This document shows positions 44,273 through 53,544 of a stretch of DNA of 64,000 nucleotides, piece after piece. The stretch spans positions 248,001-312,000 of the forward strand of contig JAEACG010000002.1 of NCBI GenBank assembly GCA_016401345.1. The letters are read 5' to 3'. The notes under the pieces are model-generated. The model was not told the origin of the DNA and searched no databases. It saw only the letters and a program-made list of their open reading frames with translations. This DNA comes from Fictibacillus nanhaiensis (GTDB lineage: Bacteria; Bacillota; Bacilli; Bacillales; Fictibacillaceae). The position numbers were made by a program, and so were the translations under genes. The stretch's first letter is position 1, and every line of letters begins with the position of its first letter.

Positions 44273-45613
44273 CTAACTCTGAAGTTTTTCCATATCTTTT
44301 GAAACAGGGTTTCGTTTGAAATAAGCTGTTAAAATTAAAACGGTTAACACGCTGAGTAGCGCATATAGACCTAAAAATAACAGGAAGAGCACGCCAAGGT
44401 CTTCATTCTTAGTCGCAGCTTCCGCTGTCGTCTGAACGCGATAGATGGTCCATGGTTGTCTTCCGCTACAGCTGAAAACCCACCCGAACTCAATGCCGAG
44501 CATAGAAAGTGGTCCGGATAAAACAAGAGACCATAACAGCCACTTTGGAAAAGGTTTTCCTCTTCTTTTTACGAAGAACCACCAGTAGGCTAAAGCCACT
44601 GCTGCAAGACCTAATAAAAGTGTTCCGATCCCGACCATTAAGTTAAAGAGCGTGTGTACATAAAAAGGTGGCCATGTTTCCCGAGGAAATTCGTACAGTC
44701 CTTTCACTTCTGTATCAAACTTGCCAGCAGCAAGCCAGCTTAGAGCCCAAGGTATCTCGATCCCGTACTTCACTTCCTCAGTCTTAGGATCTGTATAACC
44801 ACCTATTGCGAGTGGTGCATATCTTTGAGTCTCAAACAGACCTTCTGCAGCAGCTAGTTTTTCAGGAGAATGCTGATGCAAAATTTGGGCGGAATGATGC
44901 CCAGAAACGGCAGAGACAAAGCTCATCAAAAGAGCGACGGTAAGAGACATGAACAACCCTTTCAAGTGATAAGCCCGTTCGCGCTCTGGTCGCTTCTTTA
45001 AAAGTTTAAATGCTGCTACAGAAGCAACGGCAAAAGCGCCGGTCATATAAGCGGTTATGGCAACGTGAAAGGAAGAGGATAGAAAGCTAGGATTGAAGAA
45101 AGCATCCCAAGGGGAGACATCATAGATCGTCCCATCTGGTTTGATCTTAAATCCATCCGGTGTATTCATCCACGTATTAACGGCTGAAATTAAGATGGCG
45201 GACGCAACAGCTCCAAGTGCAACAAAAAATACAGATATCAAACGGAAATATCTCGGTAACCTGTCAGCCGCATATACGTAAATAGACATGAATAAGGCTT
45301 CTAAGAAGAAAGCGAAGATCTCGATCTGAAAGGGAAGGGAAATAACCTTTCCTACAATTTCCATAAACCCAGGCCAGAGCAAAGATAATTGAACGCCGAC
45401 AATCGTTCCTGATGGAATGGCAACACCCAATAAAACGGCAAAAGCCTTTGTCCAACGCTTAGCCATAATGGCGTAATCGTTGTCACCTTTAACTTGATGT
45501 ATGATTTCTGCGATGACGATCATCAAAGGAAGACCAACACCAAGGGTTGCAAAAATAATATGAAAACCTAGCGATGTTCCAAAGAATGCTCTCGCGAGTA
45601 CAACTGTATCCAT
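44273..45613 (-). CDS. ythA: cytochrome bd-type oxidase subunit I
   Basis: A 446-residue CydA-family protein that carries the haems and quinol site. His18 in GFHIIFATLG is the expected haem ligand; GRQPWTIYRVQTTAEA near 386-401 is the diagnostic bd signature. The quinol loop between helices 6 and 7 is short, the cyanide-insensitive (YthA) type rather than E. coli CydA. AGGAGGAG precedes the ATG. ythA and ythB form a two-gene operon; a 21-bp-spaced repeat pair lies upstream. Confidence 0.93.
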   Translation of the reverse strand: MDTVVLARAFFGTSLGFHIIFATLGVGLPLMIVIAEIIHQVKGDNDYAIMAKRWTKAFAVLLGVAIPSGTIVGVQLSLLWPGFMEIVGKVISLPFQIEIFAFFLEALFMSIYVYAADRLPRYFRLISVFFVALGAVASAILISAVNTWMNTPDGFKIKPDGTIYDVSPWDAFFNPSFLSSSFHVAITAYMTGAFAVASVAAFKLLKKRPERERAYHLKGLFMSLTVALLMSFVSAVSGHHSAQILHQHSPEKLAAAEGLFETQRYAPLAIGGYTDPKTEEVKYGIEIPWALSWLAAGKFDTEVKGLYEFPRETWPPFYVHTLFNLMVGIGTLLLGLAAVALAYWWFFVKRRGKPFPKWLLWSLVLSGPLSMLGIEFGWVFSCSGRQPWTIYRVQTTAEAATKNEDLGVLFLLFLGLYALLSVLTVLILTAYFKRNPVSKDMEKLQS

Positions 45614-45703
45614 GATGGACTCCTCCTAAAAAACTAAGAACTATGTAAGCAAACAATCTATCTTTAAGGTGTCAAAAAGAAGTATGGTTTATGCATACGA
45701 ACA

Positions 45704-45735
45704 TTCTGTCATATAGAGCTCGTCTTCTGTCATAT
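45704..45735. repeat. pair of direct repeats TTCTGTCATAT 21 bp apart
   Basis: The 11-mer TTCTGTCATAT is at 45704-45714 and 45725-45735, between the divergent ythAB operon and the TVP38 gene. Same period as the four-copy arrays at 41332 and 52289. On the minus strand it reads ATATGACAGAA and lies 90-120 bp upstream of ythA. Confidence 0.7.
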
Positions 45736-45760
45736 GCTGACTTAAAGGGGGGATGAGTGC

Positions 45761-46363
45761 GTGTTAGACAATAGTAGTGTGTTCATCGAGGTGCTCAAGT
45801 TCAGTGGAATCTTTGCCCCTTTATTGTTCATTCTTCTTCAAGCGTTTCGACAGTTCTTTTTTCTACCGGTAGGGCTGATCTGTCTTACAGGAGGAATCTT
45901 GTTTGGTGCAGTTGCCGGCGCATTCTATTCAGTCATAGGGATTACGCTCTCGAGTGTTCTTTTTTACTGGGGAATGAAAAGCATGCCGAAGCTTATGAAA
46001 AAAGTAAAAAAACTGCAGAAAAAGTGGATTGGTAAACGAATGCCGTTCTCGGTAGGTCAGATTGCTATTTTAAAAATGATACCCTTTATGCATTTTCATC
46101 TGTTGAGTCTATGCTTGATCGAGATCTCGTCAAATTTCAAAGAGTATACAAAAGCTAGTATCATATCAAACGTTCCGATCGCTATTTTCTATTCTTCGTT
46201 CGGATCGGTATTACTTTCTCTCTCGCTTGTTACTTCTGCAGCTATCATTGTCGCGTTATCTGTTTTGTTTTATTTATTGAGAAGAAAAGAATGGGTGATC
46301 AAATGGAGTGAGTTCTTTGAGGAAGAGAGAGAAGATCAGCAAAAACAACGCATGCCTGCATAA
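45761..46363 (+). CDS. TVP38/TMEM64 family membrane protein (YtxB-like)
   Basis: A 200-residue polytopic protein with the SNARE-associated (VTT) domain: LQAFRQFFFLPVGLICLTGGILFG near 27-50, then AGAFYSVIGITLSS, ending in a charged cytoplasmic tail. Members are candidate lipid scramblases; B. subtilis YtxB is the likely relative. The start is GTG with AAAGGGGGG 8 nt upstream. Divergent from ythAB. Confidence 0.82.
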   Translation: MLDNSSVFIEVLKFSGIFAPLLFILLQAFRQFFFLPVGLICLTGGILFGAVAGAFYSVIGITLSSVLFYWGMKSMPKLMKKVKKLQKKWIGKRMPFSVGQIAILKMIPFMHFHLLSLCLIEISSNFKEYTKASIISNVPIAIFYSSFGSVLLSLSLVTSAAIIVALSVLFYLLRRKEWVIKWSEFFEEEREDQQKQRMPA

Positions 46364-46416
46364 GGTGTGCTTTTTTATTTAGAAATTTTTTTGCATTAGA
46401 TGGAGCTCTTTGAGTG

Positions 46417-46588
46417 GTTGATTTCCACTCCATGTTGCTCGCTTTCCATGAGGCGAACGGTGAGCCCCATTTGTACTCTTAAGAGGTTTCTTGCTCCTGC
46501 GTCTACACGTTAATGCTTAGTAGAAAATTTTCCTCGTCACATGCCTTAGATCTCGAGTAGTTGGCACGCACCTTCCGCTCCAACCAAC
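46417..46588. repeat. dispersed foldable repeat, copy 2 (degenerate, reverse orientation)
   Basis: GGTTGATTTCCACTCC, GTTGCTCGCTTTCC, GGCGAACGGTGAGCC and CTTCCGCTCCAACCAAC match the reverse complement of copies 1 and 4, separated by diverged sequence. It fills most of the gap between the TVP38 gene and the dUTPase gene. Probably an old, decayed copy. Confidence 0.65.
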
Positions 46589-46743
46589 TTGCAAATGAAG
46601 TTATTTAATAAAATCAAAGCACCAATCTTAACAGGTCTTTCTCAATATGGAATCCTTTGTATTAAGAACAACTAAAAATTCACCCTCGAATGTAGGGCTA
46701 GTTAACGTTATAATAGCTTAGGTATGAAAGGCAGGGATTGACC

Positions 46744-47238
46744 ATGAAAATTAAAGAACTCTTTTCGATGCAGAACGAATTAAATATGCGCATAGTAAAA
46801 GAACATAAACTTGATAACTCATCATTATTTGAACAAAGAAGATTAGCATTTCTTGTTGAGCTTGGTGAACTAGCGAATGAAACAAGATGCTTTAAATATT
46901 GGAGTAAACGTCCTGCTTCTGAAAAAGAAGTAATTTTAGAAGAATATGTAGACGGACTACATTTTGTCTTATCGATAGGATTAGATTTGAGCTTTAAAGA
47001 GGTAGAGATAACCACTGAGGTTGATCTTAGCGAGAAAATGGACAAGATAGATATCAATACTTTATTTCTAAATCTATATCAATCGGGGTCTAAATCTTTA
47101 TTAAACGAAGAATTCCAATCGTTTTTTGACACATTTTTAGGGCTCGGTGTGAAGCTCGGCTTTTCTTTTGAAGAGATTGAAGAAGCTTACTTTGCAAAGA
47201 ATAGAGTAAATCATGCACGTCAAGATACTGGCTATTAA
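46744..47238 (+). CDS. dimeric (all-alpha) dUTP diphosphatase
   Basis: A 164-residue all-helical NTP-pyrophosphatase of the MazG-like dimeric dUTPase family, hydrolysing dUTP to dUMP and keeping uracil out of DNA. The magnesium motif ELGELANETRCFKYW (about 35-49) with the ExxNE core, and EEYVDGLHFVLSIG (about 66-79), are the family hallmarks. The ATG at 46744 follows CAGGGA; a TTG two codons upstream is an alternative. It is convergent with sspI. Such genes are common on Bacillus phages too, but base composition here matches its neighbours. Confidence 0.9.
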   Translation: MKIKELFSMQNELNMRIVKEHKLDNSSLFEQRRLAFLVELGELANETRCFKYWSKRPASEKEVILEEYVDGLHFVLSIGLDLSFKEVEITTEVDLSEKMDKIDINTLFLNLYQSGSKSLLNEEFQSFFDTFLGLGVKLGFSFEEIEEAYFAKNRVNHARQDTGY

Positions 47239-47270
47239 TAAAATAAATAATCAACATTAAGCAAAAATAA

Positions 47271-47292
47271 AAAACCCGGGAACCCGGGTTTT
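47271..47292. terminator. bidirectional terminator between dUTPase and sspI
   Basis: AAAACCCGGG / CCCGGGTTTT inverted repeat shared by the two convergent genes. Confidence 0.85.
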
Positions 47293-47497
47293 ACTTTAAG
47301 CCGTCAGAAAGTGTGTTTAAAATTTCTTCCTTCTTTTGCTGATCAGAGTTTTTCCAGATTACTTCAAAAAGAACACCAAGACCAGGAAGCATTTTTTCTT
47401 CTCCACTCTCGATAGCATCTACGATCGTATCTTGTAACTGCTCTTTATTATTGCCAGTAACATTATGCAATACAGCTTTTCTTAAGTCTAGATTCAT
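47291..47497 (-). CDS. sspI: small acid-soluble spore protein I
   Basis: A 68-residue protein starting [21 protein letters not shown] and containing [20 protein letters not shown], the SspI family signature. It is a minor spore-core SASP, made late in the forespore. GAGGTG precedes the ATG. It supports the view that the organism forms endospores. A SigG promoter is expected upstream but I did not define it. Confidence 0.94.
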   Translation of the reverse strand: MNLDLRKAVLHNVTGNNKEQLQDTIVDAIESGEEKMLPGLGVLFEVIWKNSDQQKKEEILNTLSDGLK

Positions 47498-47602
47498 GGA
47501 TATGCACCTCTATTAATTTTTTCTTTTTTTATTGTGTACGATTTGAGCATGTTTTATGAGAAAAAAGTAAAATATTTATGATTTAAAGGAGAACACTTGA
47601 AA

Positions 47603-48370
47603 ATGAAGCACATTGAATCAGAATCCAACGCTTCCTTGAAGCAATGGAAAAAACTTCATACCAAAAAAGAACGTGAAAAATCCGGGACCTTTTTACTTGA
47701 AGGTCCACATCTTATAGAAGAAGCAATCGCGTCTGGTGCAAAACTTCAACATGTGATCGTTGAAGAAAATATTGAAATCAACGAGAAGTGGTTAAAGGAA
47801 AAATTCAGCCTATGGTCTGTTCCGGCGAAATTAATGAAACAGCTTTCTGAAACGGAAAAACCTCAAGGGATCATTGCCGTTTGTGAAATGATGGATCAAT
47901 CTGAAAAACTCATTAAAAACGGAGGACGCTACCTTTTAATCGACGGTGTTCAGGACCCTGGAAATCTTGGTACGATTATTCGAACAGCTGATAGCGCGGG
48001 CCTCGATGGTGTATTCTTAGGTGAAGGTACAGCGGATCTTTATAATGGTAAAACCGTTCGATCAACGCAAGGATCGTTGTTTCATCTACCAATCGTGAAA
48101 GCGAACCTTCTGGAGATAATTGAGCAATGTAAGGAACATGATCTGCCGGTATTATCGACTTCACTTCAAAATTCTGTGGATATGCGAGAAACGCCTGAAG
48201 TAGATGGATTTGCTTTGATCATGGGCAATGAAGGTGCAGGTGTGCAGGAGATCCTTCAGCAGGAATCAACATTGAATGTGAAGATCCCGATCTTCGGCAG
48301 TGCTGAGTCTCTGAACGTTTCTGTAGCAACAGGTATCCTTTTGTATGAATTGCAGCGAAATCGCACGTAA
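47603..48370 (+). CDS. ysgA: SpoU-family 2'-O-methyltransferase (YsgA, 23S rRNA)
   Basis: A SPOUT-fold RNA 2'-O-ribose methyltransferase of 255 residues: substrate-binding N-domain (about 1-90), then the knot domain with DGVQDPGNLGTIIRTADSAGLDG near 115, ALIMGNEGAGV near 206 and IPIFGSAESLNVSVATGILLYE near 230. In B. subtilis YsgA (RlmP) modifies 23S rRNA. The start could be TTG 47597 (5 nt from AAAGGAG) or ATG 47603; the ATG agrees with family N-termini. Confidence 0.9.
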   Translation: MKHIESESNASLKQWKKLHTKKEREKSGTFLLEGPHLIEEAIASGAKLQHVIVEENIEINEKWLKEKFSLWSVPAKLMKQLSETEKPQGIIAVCEMMDQSEKLIKNGGRYLLIDGVQDPGNLGTIIRTADSAGLDGVFLGEGTADLYNGKTVRSTQGSLFHLPIVKANLLEIIEQCKEHDLPVLSTSLQNSVDMRETPEVDGFALIMGNEGAGVQEILQQESTLNVKIPIFGSAESLNVSVATGILLYELQRNRT

Positions 48371-48384
48371 TTTGTGACATAGCG

Positions 48385-48414
48385 TTGCAATTATAGAATT
48401 TTTTCATATATAAT
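48385..48414 (+). promoter_or_regulatory. SigA promoter of pheST
   Basis: TTGCAA (48385-48390), 18-bp spacer, TATAAT (48409-48414). Confidence 0.72.
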
Positions 48415-48424
48415 GAAAAAGATG

Positions 48425-48676
48425 AATGGAATAGTGTCAAAAACGAAGATGGAGAAAAGTAGATAATGATTCCGCCAAAAAGGGAGGAAATGTCTTAGAC
48501 TGTGAGCATTTCTTTGGTAGGTATTATTGAATTCACTCCTGAGTTGTCACCTGAACTGTTAAGTAGGGCTGGCCGGTGAAGAGCCGTTATTAAAATGAAG
48601 TGAACAGTGTATTTTTCATTGTTAAATTGGGTGGTACCGCGAACTCCTCGTCCCTTATTGGATGAGGAGTTTTTTA
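48425..48676 (+). ncRNA. T-box leader of pheST (phenylalanine)
   Basis: T-box motif GGGTGGTACCGCG at 48629-48641, terminator stem AACTCCTC (48642-48649) / GAGGAGTT (48664-48671) with T-run, and stem I upstream. TTC at 48532-48534 in GAATTCACTCC is the likely phenylalanine specifier. Uncharged tRNA-Phe should turn pheST on. Confidence 0.92.
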
Positions 48677-48700
48677 TATTTTTTTAGGAGGGGTTGCACG

Positions 48701-49735
48701 GTGAAAGACCGTTTAGAAGCTCTAAAAGTAGAAGCGATCGGCCAGATCAAAGAAGCCCAGGATCTAAAAGATCTGCAAGCTGTTAAGGTAGCTTATTTAG
48801 GAAAGAAAGGACCCATTACTGAAGTATTAAAAGGGATGGGGAAATTGTCTGCTGAAGAAAGACCTGTTGTTGGTGCTTATGCTAACCAAGTTCGTGACAG
48901 CATCCAGCAGGAATTAGATAAAAAACAGGCAGAGCTTGAAAATGCAGCAATTGCTGAAAAGCTTTCAAAAGAAACGATTGATGTTTCATTACCAGGTAGA
49001 CCTGTAAAGAAAGGAAATCCACATCCTTTAACAGCTGTTGTTACGGAGATTGAAGATCTTTTCTTGAGCATGGGCTTTACAATCGCTGAAGGTCCTGAAG
49101 TAGAAACAGATTATTACAATTTTGAAGCGTTAAACTTGCCAAAAGGACACCCTGCGCGTGATATGCAGGACTCTTTCTTTATTACAGAAGATATCCTTCT
49201 TCGTACACAAACTTCACCTGTTCAAGCACGTACGATGGAAAAACATGAAGGAGAAGGCCCTGTGAAGATCATTTCTCCTGGTAAGGTTTACAGAAGAGAT
49301 AATGATGATGCTACACACTCTCATCAGTTCATGCAGATCGAAGGGCTCGTTGTTGACCAAAATGTTCGTTTAAGTGACTTAAAAGGTGTGCTTGAAACGT
49401 TCGCTAAAAAAATGTTTGGTGAAGATCGTAAAATTCGTCTTCGTCCAAGTTTCTTCCCTTTTACAGAACCATCTGTCGAAATGGATATCTCTTGCTTTAA
49501 GTGCAGCGGAAAAGGCTGTTCGATCTGTAAACAAACAGGTTGGATTGAGATCTTAGGAGCAGGAATGGTTCATCCGAACGTGCTTGAGATGGCAGGGTTC
49601 GATTCAAAGAAATACACAGGTTTTGCATTTGGTATGGGACCTGAGCGTATCGCGATGCTCAAATATGGAATTGATGATATTCGTCATTTCTATGCGAACG
49701 ATATCCGGTTTTTAAAACAATTCAAAAATGCATAA
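48701..49735 (+). CDS. pheS: phenylalanyl-tRNA synthetase alpha subunit
   Basis: Catalytic subunit of the alpha2beta2 synthetase, 344 residues as in B. subtilis. N-terminal coiled coil (about 1-85), then the class II core with motif 2 in [22 protein letters not shown] near 198-219 and motif 3 [18 protein letters not shown] near 308-325. A CxxC pair ([12 protein letters not shown], near 268) is normal for Bacillus. The start is GTG 48701 after TAGGAGGGG; the frame open further upstream overlaps the T-box terminator. Confidence 0.96.
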   Translation: MKDRLEALKVEAIGQIKEAQDLKDLQAVKVAYLGKKGPITEVLKGMGKLSAEERPVVGAYANQVRDSIQQELDKKQAELENAAIAEKLSKETIDVSLPGRPVKKGNPHPLTAVVTEIEDLFLSMGFTIAEGPEVETDYYNFEALNLPKGHPARDMQDSFFITEDILLRTQTSPVQARTMEKHEGEGPVKIISPGKVYRRDNDDATHSHQFMQIEGLVVDQNVRLSDLKGVLETFAKKMFGEDRKIRLRPSFFPFTEPSVEMDISCFKCSGKGCSICKQTGWIEILGAGMVHPNVLEMAGFDSKKYTGFAFGMGPERIAMLKYGIDDIRHFYANDIRFLKQFKNA

Positions 49736-49753
49736 CTTGAGGAGGGGAATTAC

Positions 49754-52177
49754 ATGCTAATCTCTTATAACTGGCTAAAAGAATATGTAAACGTAGAAAT
49801 CTCACCGTCTGAACTCGCAGATAAGATAACAAAAAGCGGTATTGAAGTCGAGATGGTCGAGTCACTAAATAAAGGAATCAGTGGAGTAGTTGTTGGATAT
49901 GTTGAAGAATGCATCCAGCACCCTAACGCTGACAAGCTGAGAGTTTGTAAAGTAGATGTGGGTCAAGGAGAAGTCTCACAGATCGTTTGCGGTGCACCAA
50001 ACGTAGCTCAAGGGCAAAAGGTTGCTGTTGCTGTACCTGGTGCCGTGCTTCCGGGTAACTTTAAAATAAAAAAAGCAAAACTTCGCGGTGAAGAATCACA
50101 CGGAATGATTTGTTCACTTACAGAGTTAGGTGTAGATACTAAATTAGTACCAAAAGAATATGCAACAGGAATCTTTGTGATGCCAAGTGACGCAGAGCCT
50201 GGAAGTGATGCTTTAGAATACTTAAATTTGAATGACCATGTATTAGAACTTGGACTTACACCAAACCGTGCTGACTGTCTGAACGTGATCGGTGTAGCGA
50301 ATGAAGTAGCTGCGATTTTAGAACAAGAAGTGAAACTTCCAAACACTTCGATCACTACGACAGAAGAAAAAGCAGAGGATTTTATTTCTGTTCATATCGA
50401 GTCGCTTGAAGACAATCCATATTACGGAGCGATGATCATCCGTGATGTTAAAATTGGTCCTTCTCCGCTTTGGATGCAGAATCGACTGATGGCATCTGGC
50501 ATTCGTCCAATCAATAACATTGTTGATATCACAAACTACGTACTTCTTGAGTATGGTCAGCCACTACACGCATTTGACTATAACCGATTAGGTTCAAAAG
50601 AGATTGTGATCCGTCGTGCAGCAGAAGGTGAACACATTCAAACGCTTGACGATCAAGATCGTAAGCTTAAAGAATCTCATCTAGTAATCACAAATGGTAA
50701 AGATCCAATTGCAGTAGCAGGTGTTATGGGCGGAGCTACGAGTGAAGTTCAATCTGACACAACAAACGTACTTTTAGAAGCAGCTTATTTCACTTCAGGT
50801 CGTGTAAGAGCAGCTTCTAAAGACCTTGGTTTACGCAGTGAAGCAAGTTCGAGATATGAAAAAGGCATCGATCGTAACCGAGTATACGCTGCAGCAATGA
50901 GAGCGGCTAGCCTTATGGCAGATATTGCTGGTGGTCAAGTTGCTGAAGGAATCGTTGAAGCAGGTAAGCGCGAAGTCAACTCTTACAGCGTGAAGATGGA
51001 TGTTTCTAGAATGAATAATCTTTTAGGAACAGAGATCACATCAGAACAGACAGCATCGATCTTTAATCGTTTAGGTTTTGCATATAAAGAGTCGGACGGA
51101 CGGTTCGAAGTAAACGTTCCTTCGCGAAGACCAGACATAACGATCGAAGCGGATTTGATTGAAGAAGTAGGACGTATCTATGGATATGACCGTATCCCAA
51201 CTACGTACCTTTTATCTGAAGCGCGTCCTGGTGGCCTAACGAAGAATCAGGCACAACGCCGTAATATCAGAACGTATCTAGAAGGTGCTGGGCTATATCA
51301 AGCTGTTACTTACGCATTGACTACTCCTGCAAAGTCTACTCATTTTTCGTTTAGTGATGAGAAGGTATATCCGATCTCTGTTGCACATCCGATGAGTGAA
51401 GAACGCAGTACGTTAAGAATGAGCTTATTGCCGCAGCTTCTTGAAGTGCTTCAATACAACAGAAATCGCTCGATGGAAGATCTCGCTATTTATGAGATGG
51501 GATCTGTCTTCATCAATCGCCAAGAGGTATTAACGGATCTTCCAGAAGAGTATGTATTCGTTTCAGGCGCTGTTACAGGTGTATTTAACGAGCATCTATG
51601 GCAAGGAGAGAGAAAGACTGTTGATTTTTATGTGTTAAAAGGAATTCTAGAAGGTCTCATGGGTGAATTGAACCTATCTGAACGAATCACGTATGAAGCT
51701 GGAGAAATAGAAAACATGCATCCAGGAAGAACAGCGATCGTGAAACTTGATGGCATTTCTGTAGGATTTGTAGGTCAGCTTCACCCAGCTCTTCAAAAAG
51801 AGTTGGATGTAAAAGATACGTACGTGTTCGAGTTGAACGCAACAAGTCTTTTAGACAAAGAAACAGATCAGATGGTTTATCAAACATTGCCGCGTTATCC
51901 ATCTATTACACGAGATATCGCTCTTGTTGTAGATCAACAACTTCCAGCAGGAGACTTGACAACTGTGATTCAAGCTGCAGGTGGAGAGCTGTTAAAAGAA
52001 GTGAATCTTTTTGATCTATATGAAGGAGAAAAGATGGAAGAAGGCAAGAAATCACTTGCATTCTCACTGAAATATTTTGATCCAGAACGAACGTTAACAG
52101 ATGAAGAAGTAGTAACGGCGCATAACCGCGTATTAAAGAGCTTAGAAGAACGCTTCGGCGCTCAACTAAGAAAATAA
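49754..52177 (+). CDS. pheT: phenylalanyl-tRNA synthetase beta subunit
   Basis: Editing and tRNA-binding subunit, 807 residues: N-terminal tRNA-binding OB fold (about 40-150, with HPNADKLRVCKVDVG), B3/B4 editing domain (about 210-385), B5 domain (about 405-475), inactive catalytic-like core (about 480-690) and C-terminal anticodon-binding (FDX-ACB) domain (about 713-806, RYPSITRDIALVVD). GAGGAGGGG precedes the ATG. It is translated with pheS from the T-box-controlled message. Confidence 0.96.
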   Translation: MLISYNWLKEYVNVEISPSELADKITKSGIEVEMVESLNKGISGVVVGYVEECIQHPNADKLRVCKVDVGQGEVSQIVCGAPNVAQGQKVAVAVPGAVLPGNFKIKKAKLRGEESHGMICSLTELGVDTKLVPKEYATGIFVMPSDAEPGSDALEYLNLNDHVLELGLTPNRADCLNVIGVANEVAAILEQEVKLPNTSITTTEEKAEDFISVHIESLEDNPYYGAMIIRDVKIGPSPLWMQNRLMASGIRPINNIVDITNYVLLEYGQPLHAFDYNRLGSKEIVIRRAAEGEHIQTLDDQDRKLKESHLVITNGKDPIAVAGVMGGATSEVQSDTTNVLLEAAYFTSGRVRAASKDLGLRSEASSRYEKGIDRNRVYAAAMRAASLMADIAGGQVAEGIVEAGKREVNSYSVKMDVSRMNNLLGTEITSEQTASIFNRLGFAYKESDGRFEVNVPSRRPDITIEADLIEEVGRIYGYDRIPTTYLLSEARPGGLTKNQAQRRNIRTYLEGAGLYQAVTYALTTPAKSTHFSFSDEKVYPISVAHPMSEERSTLRMSLLPQLLEVLQYNRNRSMEDLAIYEMGSVFINRQEVLTDLPEEYVFVSGAVTGVFNEHLWQGERKTVDFYVLKGILEGLMGELNLSERITYEAGEIENMHPGRTAIVKLDGISVGFVGQLHPALQKELDVKDTYVFELNATSLLDKETDQMVYQTLPRYPSITRDIALVVDQQLPAGDLTTVIQAAGGELLKEVNLFDLYEGEKMEEGKKSLAFSLKYFDPERTLTDEEVVTAHNRVLKSLEERFGAQLRK

Positions 52178-52187
52178 TTGTTGAAGA

Positions 52188-52219
52188 AGCTGGTTCATCG
52201 AGAGATGGCCAGTTTTTTT
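52188..52219 (+). terminator. pheT terminator
   Basis: AGCTGG / CCAGTT outer stem and CATC-GAGA-GATG inner stem with a GNRA loop, then a seven-T run. Confidence 0.9.
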
Positions 52220-52288
52220 GTCTTTATTATTAGGCTGTTTTTGCATATTTTGCTGTTCTTGAAAATGGTGTCAATGCGAACTGGACAC

Positions 52289-52361
52289 TTTTATGTGAAA
52301 AGGGATCATTTTTATGTGATGGACTTCATTTTTTATGTGATGAACCGCATTTTTTATGTGA
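52289..52361 (+). repeat. four direct repeats TTTTATGTGA at exact 21-bp period
   Basis: TTTTATGTGA is repeated without change at 52289, 52310, 52331 and 52352. The 11-bp interruptions differ but tend to end CATT. It lies between the pheT terminator and the convergent rnhC terminator. The first full unit (from 52281, CTGGACACTTTTATG) agrees with the first unit of the 41332 array (GTGGACAGTAAAATG) at 10 of 15 positions, so the two arrays may be related. Confidence 0.88.
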
Positions 52362-52402
52362 TTATAACTTTTTAGTAACCAATAGCGGATGCTCGTTCTG
52401 CG

Positions 52403-52436
52403 AAAAAGAGGATGATTCCTTATGAATTCATCCTCT
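52403..52436 (-). terminator. rnhC terminator
   Basis: On the minus strand AGAGGATGA / TCATCCTCT with a 12-nt loop and a T-run (52406 down to 52403). Confidence 0.88.
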
Positions 52437-52443
52437 CCGCTCC

Positions 52444-53388
52444 TTAAATCTTCTTTTTCCGTAATAAATTTAGCGCTTTTTGAGTATTTGCAAAATGCTT
52501 CTTTGTTGCCGTATCAAAAACAGTCTCTCCATATTTTTCTACCAGCTCAGCCGCTTTCACATCCACGTGAGGACCTGCCCCTTTTGGAATAACGGTATTA
52601 AATCGGTGCCCTAACTTATCCATTTCCTTTAAAAAGCTATATCTGGCCAAGATTGAAGCAGCAGCAACAGAAAGATGAATCGATTCGCCTTTTGTGGCAA
52701 AATAAAGACCTTCTTTTAAGAGATTCTTCTCTCTTGTTAAGTAGTTAAAGTAAACACCAGGTTCACAAAACTGATCGACTAATATACCTTCGATCTCTTC
52801 ACCTTCTATTTTTGCTTTTACATTTTGCAGAGCTCGGTTATGAAGGATAGCCTTAATCTTACCTTGGGTCATACCTTTTTGCTGAAGTTCGTTATACTTT
52901 TCATTATTCAGTACGAGAAGTGAGTATGGAACGGTATGAATAAGTTCCTTTGCAATCTGAATGATCTGTTTGTCATTTAAGTGCTTAGAATCTTTCACCC
53001 CGAGTTCTTTTACAAGTTCTAGATTTTCCCGAGAAACATAAGCCGCAGCAACAGTCATCGGACCAAAATAATCTCCTGTTCCAACTTCGTCACTTCCGAT
53101 CATCGACAATTCTGCAGCGTTCTGTGGTGGGGCATACTGATGAGGCGGTTTAACTGTTTTGGTTTTCTCTTTTGGAATAGCAACTTCACCCGAATATTTT
53201 TGAGAAGCAGCTTCTGCTCCCTTTCCTTGGAACAGGACTTTGCCTGATTGGTAAGCTGTAACGGTGCAATCTGAGAGTTTTGCAGAAAAAACAGCTCCAG
53301 GTGGCGTTTTAGCTGATAGAACGGAAGTGAGTTCTTTTTTCATCTTAAGTATTTCTGCATTTGTCATTTTTTTAACAACGTGAGACAT
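52444..53388 (-). CDS. rnhC: ribonuclease HIII
   Basis: Removes RNA from RNA-DNA hybrids. The 314-residue protein has the N-terminal TBP-like substrate-binding domain (about 1-75) that separates HIII from HII, then the RNase H core. Catalytic residues are in IGSDEVGTGDYFGPM (Asp and Glu near 98-99), VKDSKHL and VDQFCEPG near 204. Minus-strand gene between pheT and zapA, as in B. subtilis. AGGAGGATCA lies before the ATG. Confidence 0.95.
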   Translation of the reverse strand: MSHVVKKMTNAEILKMKKELTSVLSAKTPPGAVFSAKLSDCTVTAYQSGKVLFQGKGAEAASQKYSGEVAIPKEKTKTVKPPHQYAPPQNAAELSMIGSDEVGTGDYFGPMTVAAAYVSRENLELVKELGVKDSKHLNDKQIIQIAKELIHTVPYSLLVLNNEKYNELQQKGMTQGKIKAILHNRALQNVKAKIEGEEIEGILVDQFCEPGVYFNYLTREKNLLKEGLYFATKGESIHLSVAAASILARYSFLKEMDKLGHRFNTVIPKGAGPHVDVKAAELVEKYGETVFDTATKKHFANTQKALNLLRKKKI

Positions 53389-53544
53389 AATAGTGATCCT
53401 CCTAAAAATGAAGAGATTTCCAAATATATCAAAAAAACGCTACAATAGAACAGAAATATTTTCAACTATGAACGATATTTGATAAGATAAAGATTAGAGT
53501 ATTCATTAAATGAATGATCCTTTGTATGTTAAGGAGGTTATTTT

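Noticed and set aside
46698-47057. 119-residue ORF on the minus strand across the dUTPase gene
   Set aside because: Shadow of the real plus-strand gene, which has clear family motifs.
46744-47238. Phage origin of the dUTPase gene
   Set aside because: Family occurs on phages, but no other phage gene, attachment site or compositional break is visible nearby.
52178-52375. 65-residue ORF starting right after pheT
   Set aside because: Its tail is only the translation of the 21-bp repeats (FYV recurring), it runs through the pheT terminator and has no ribosome binding site.
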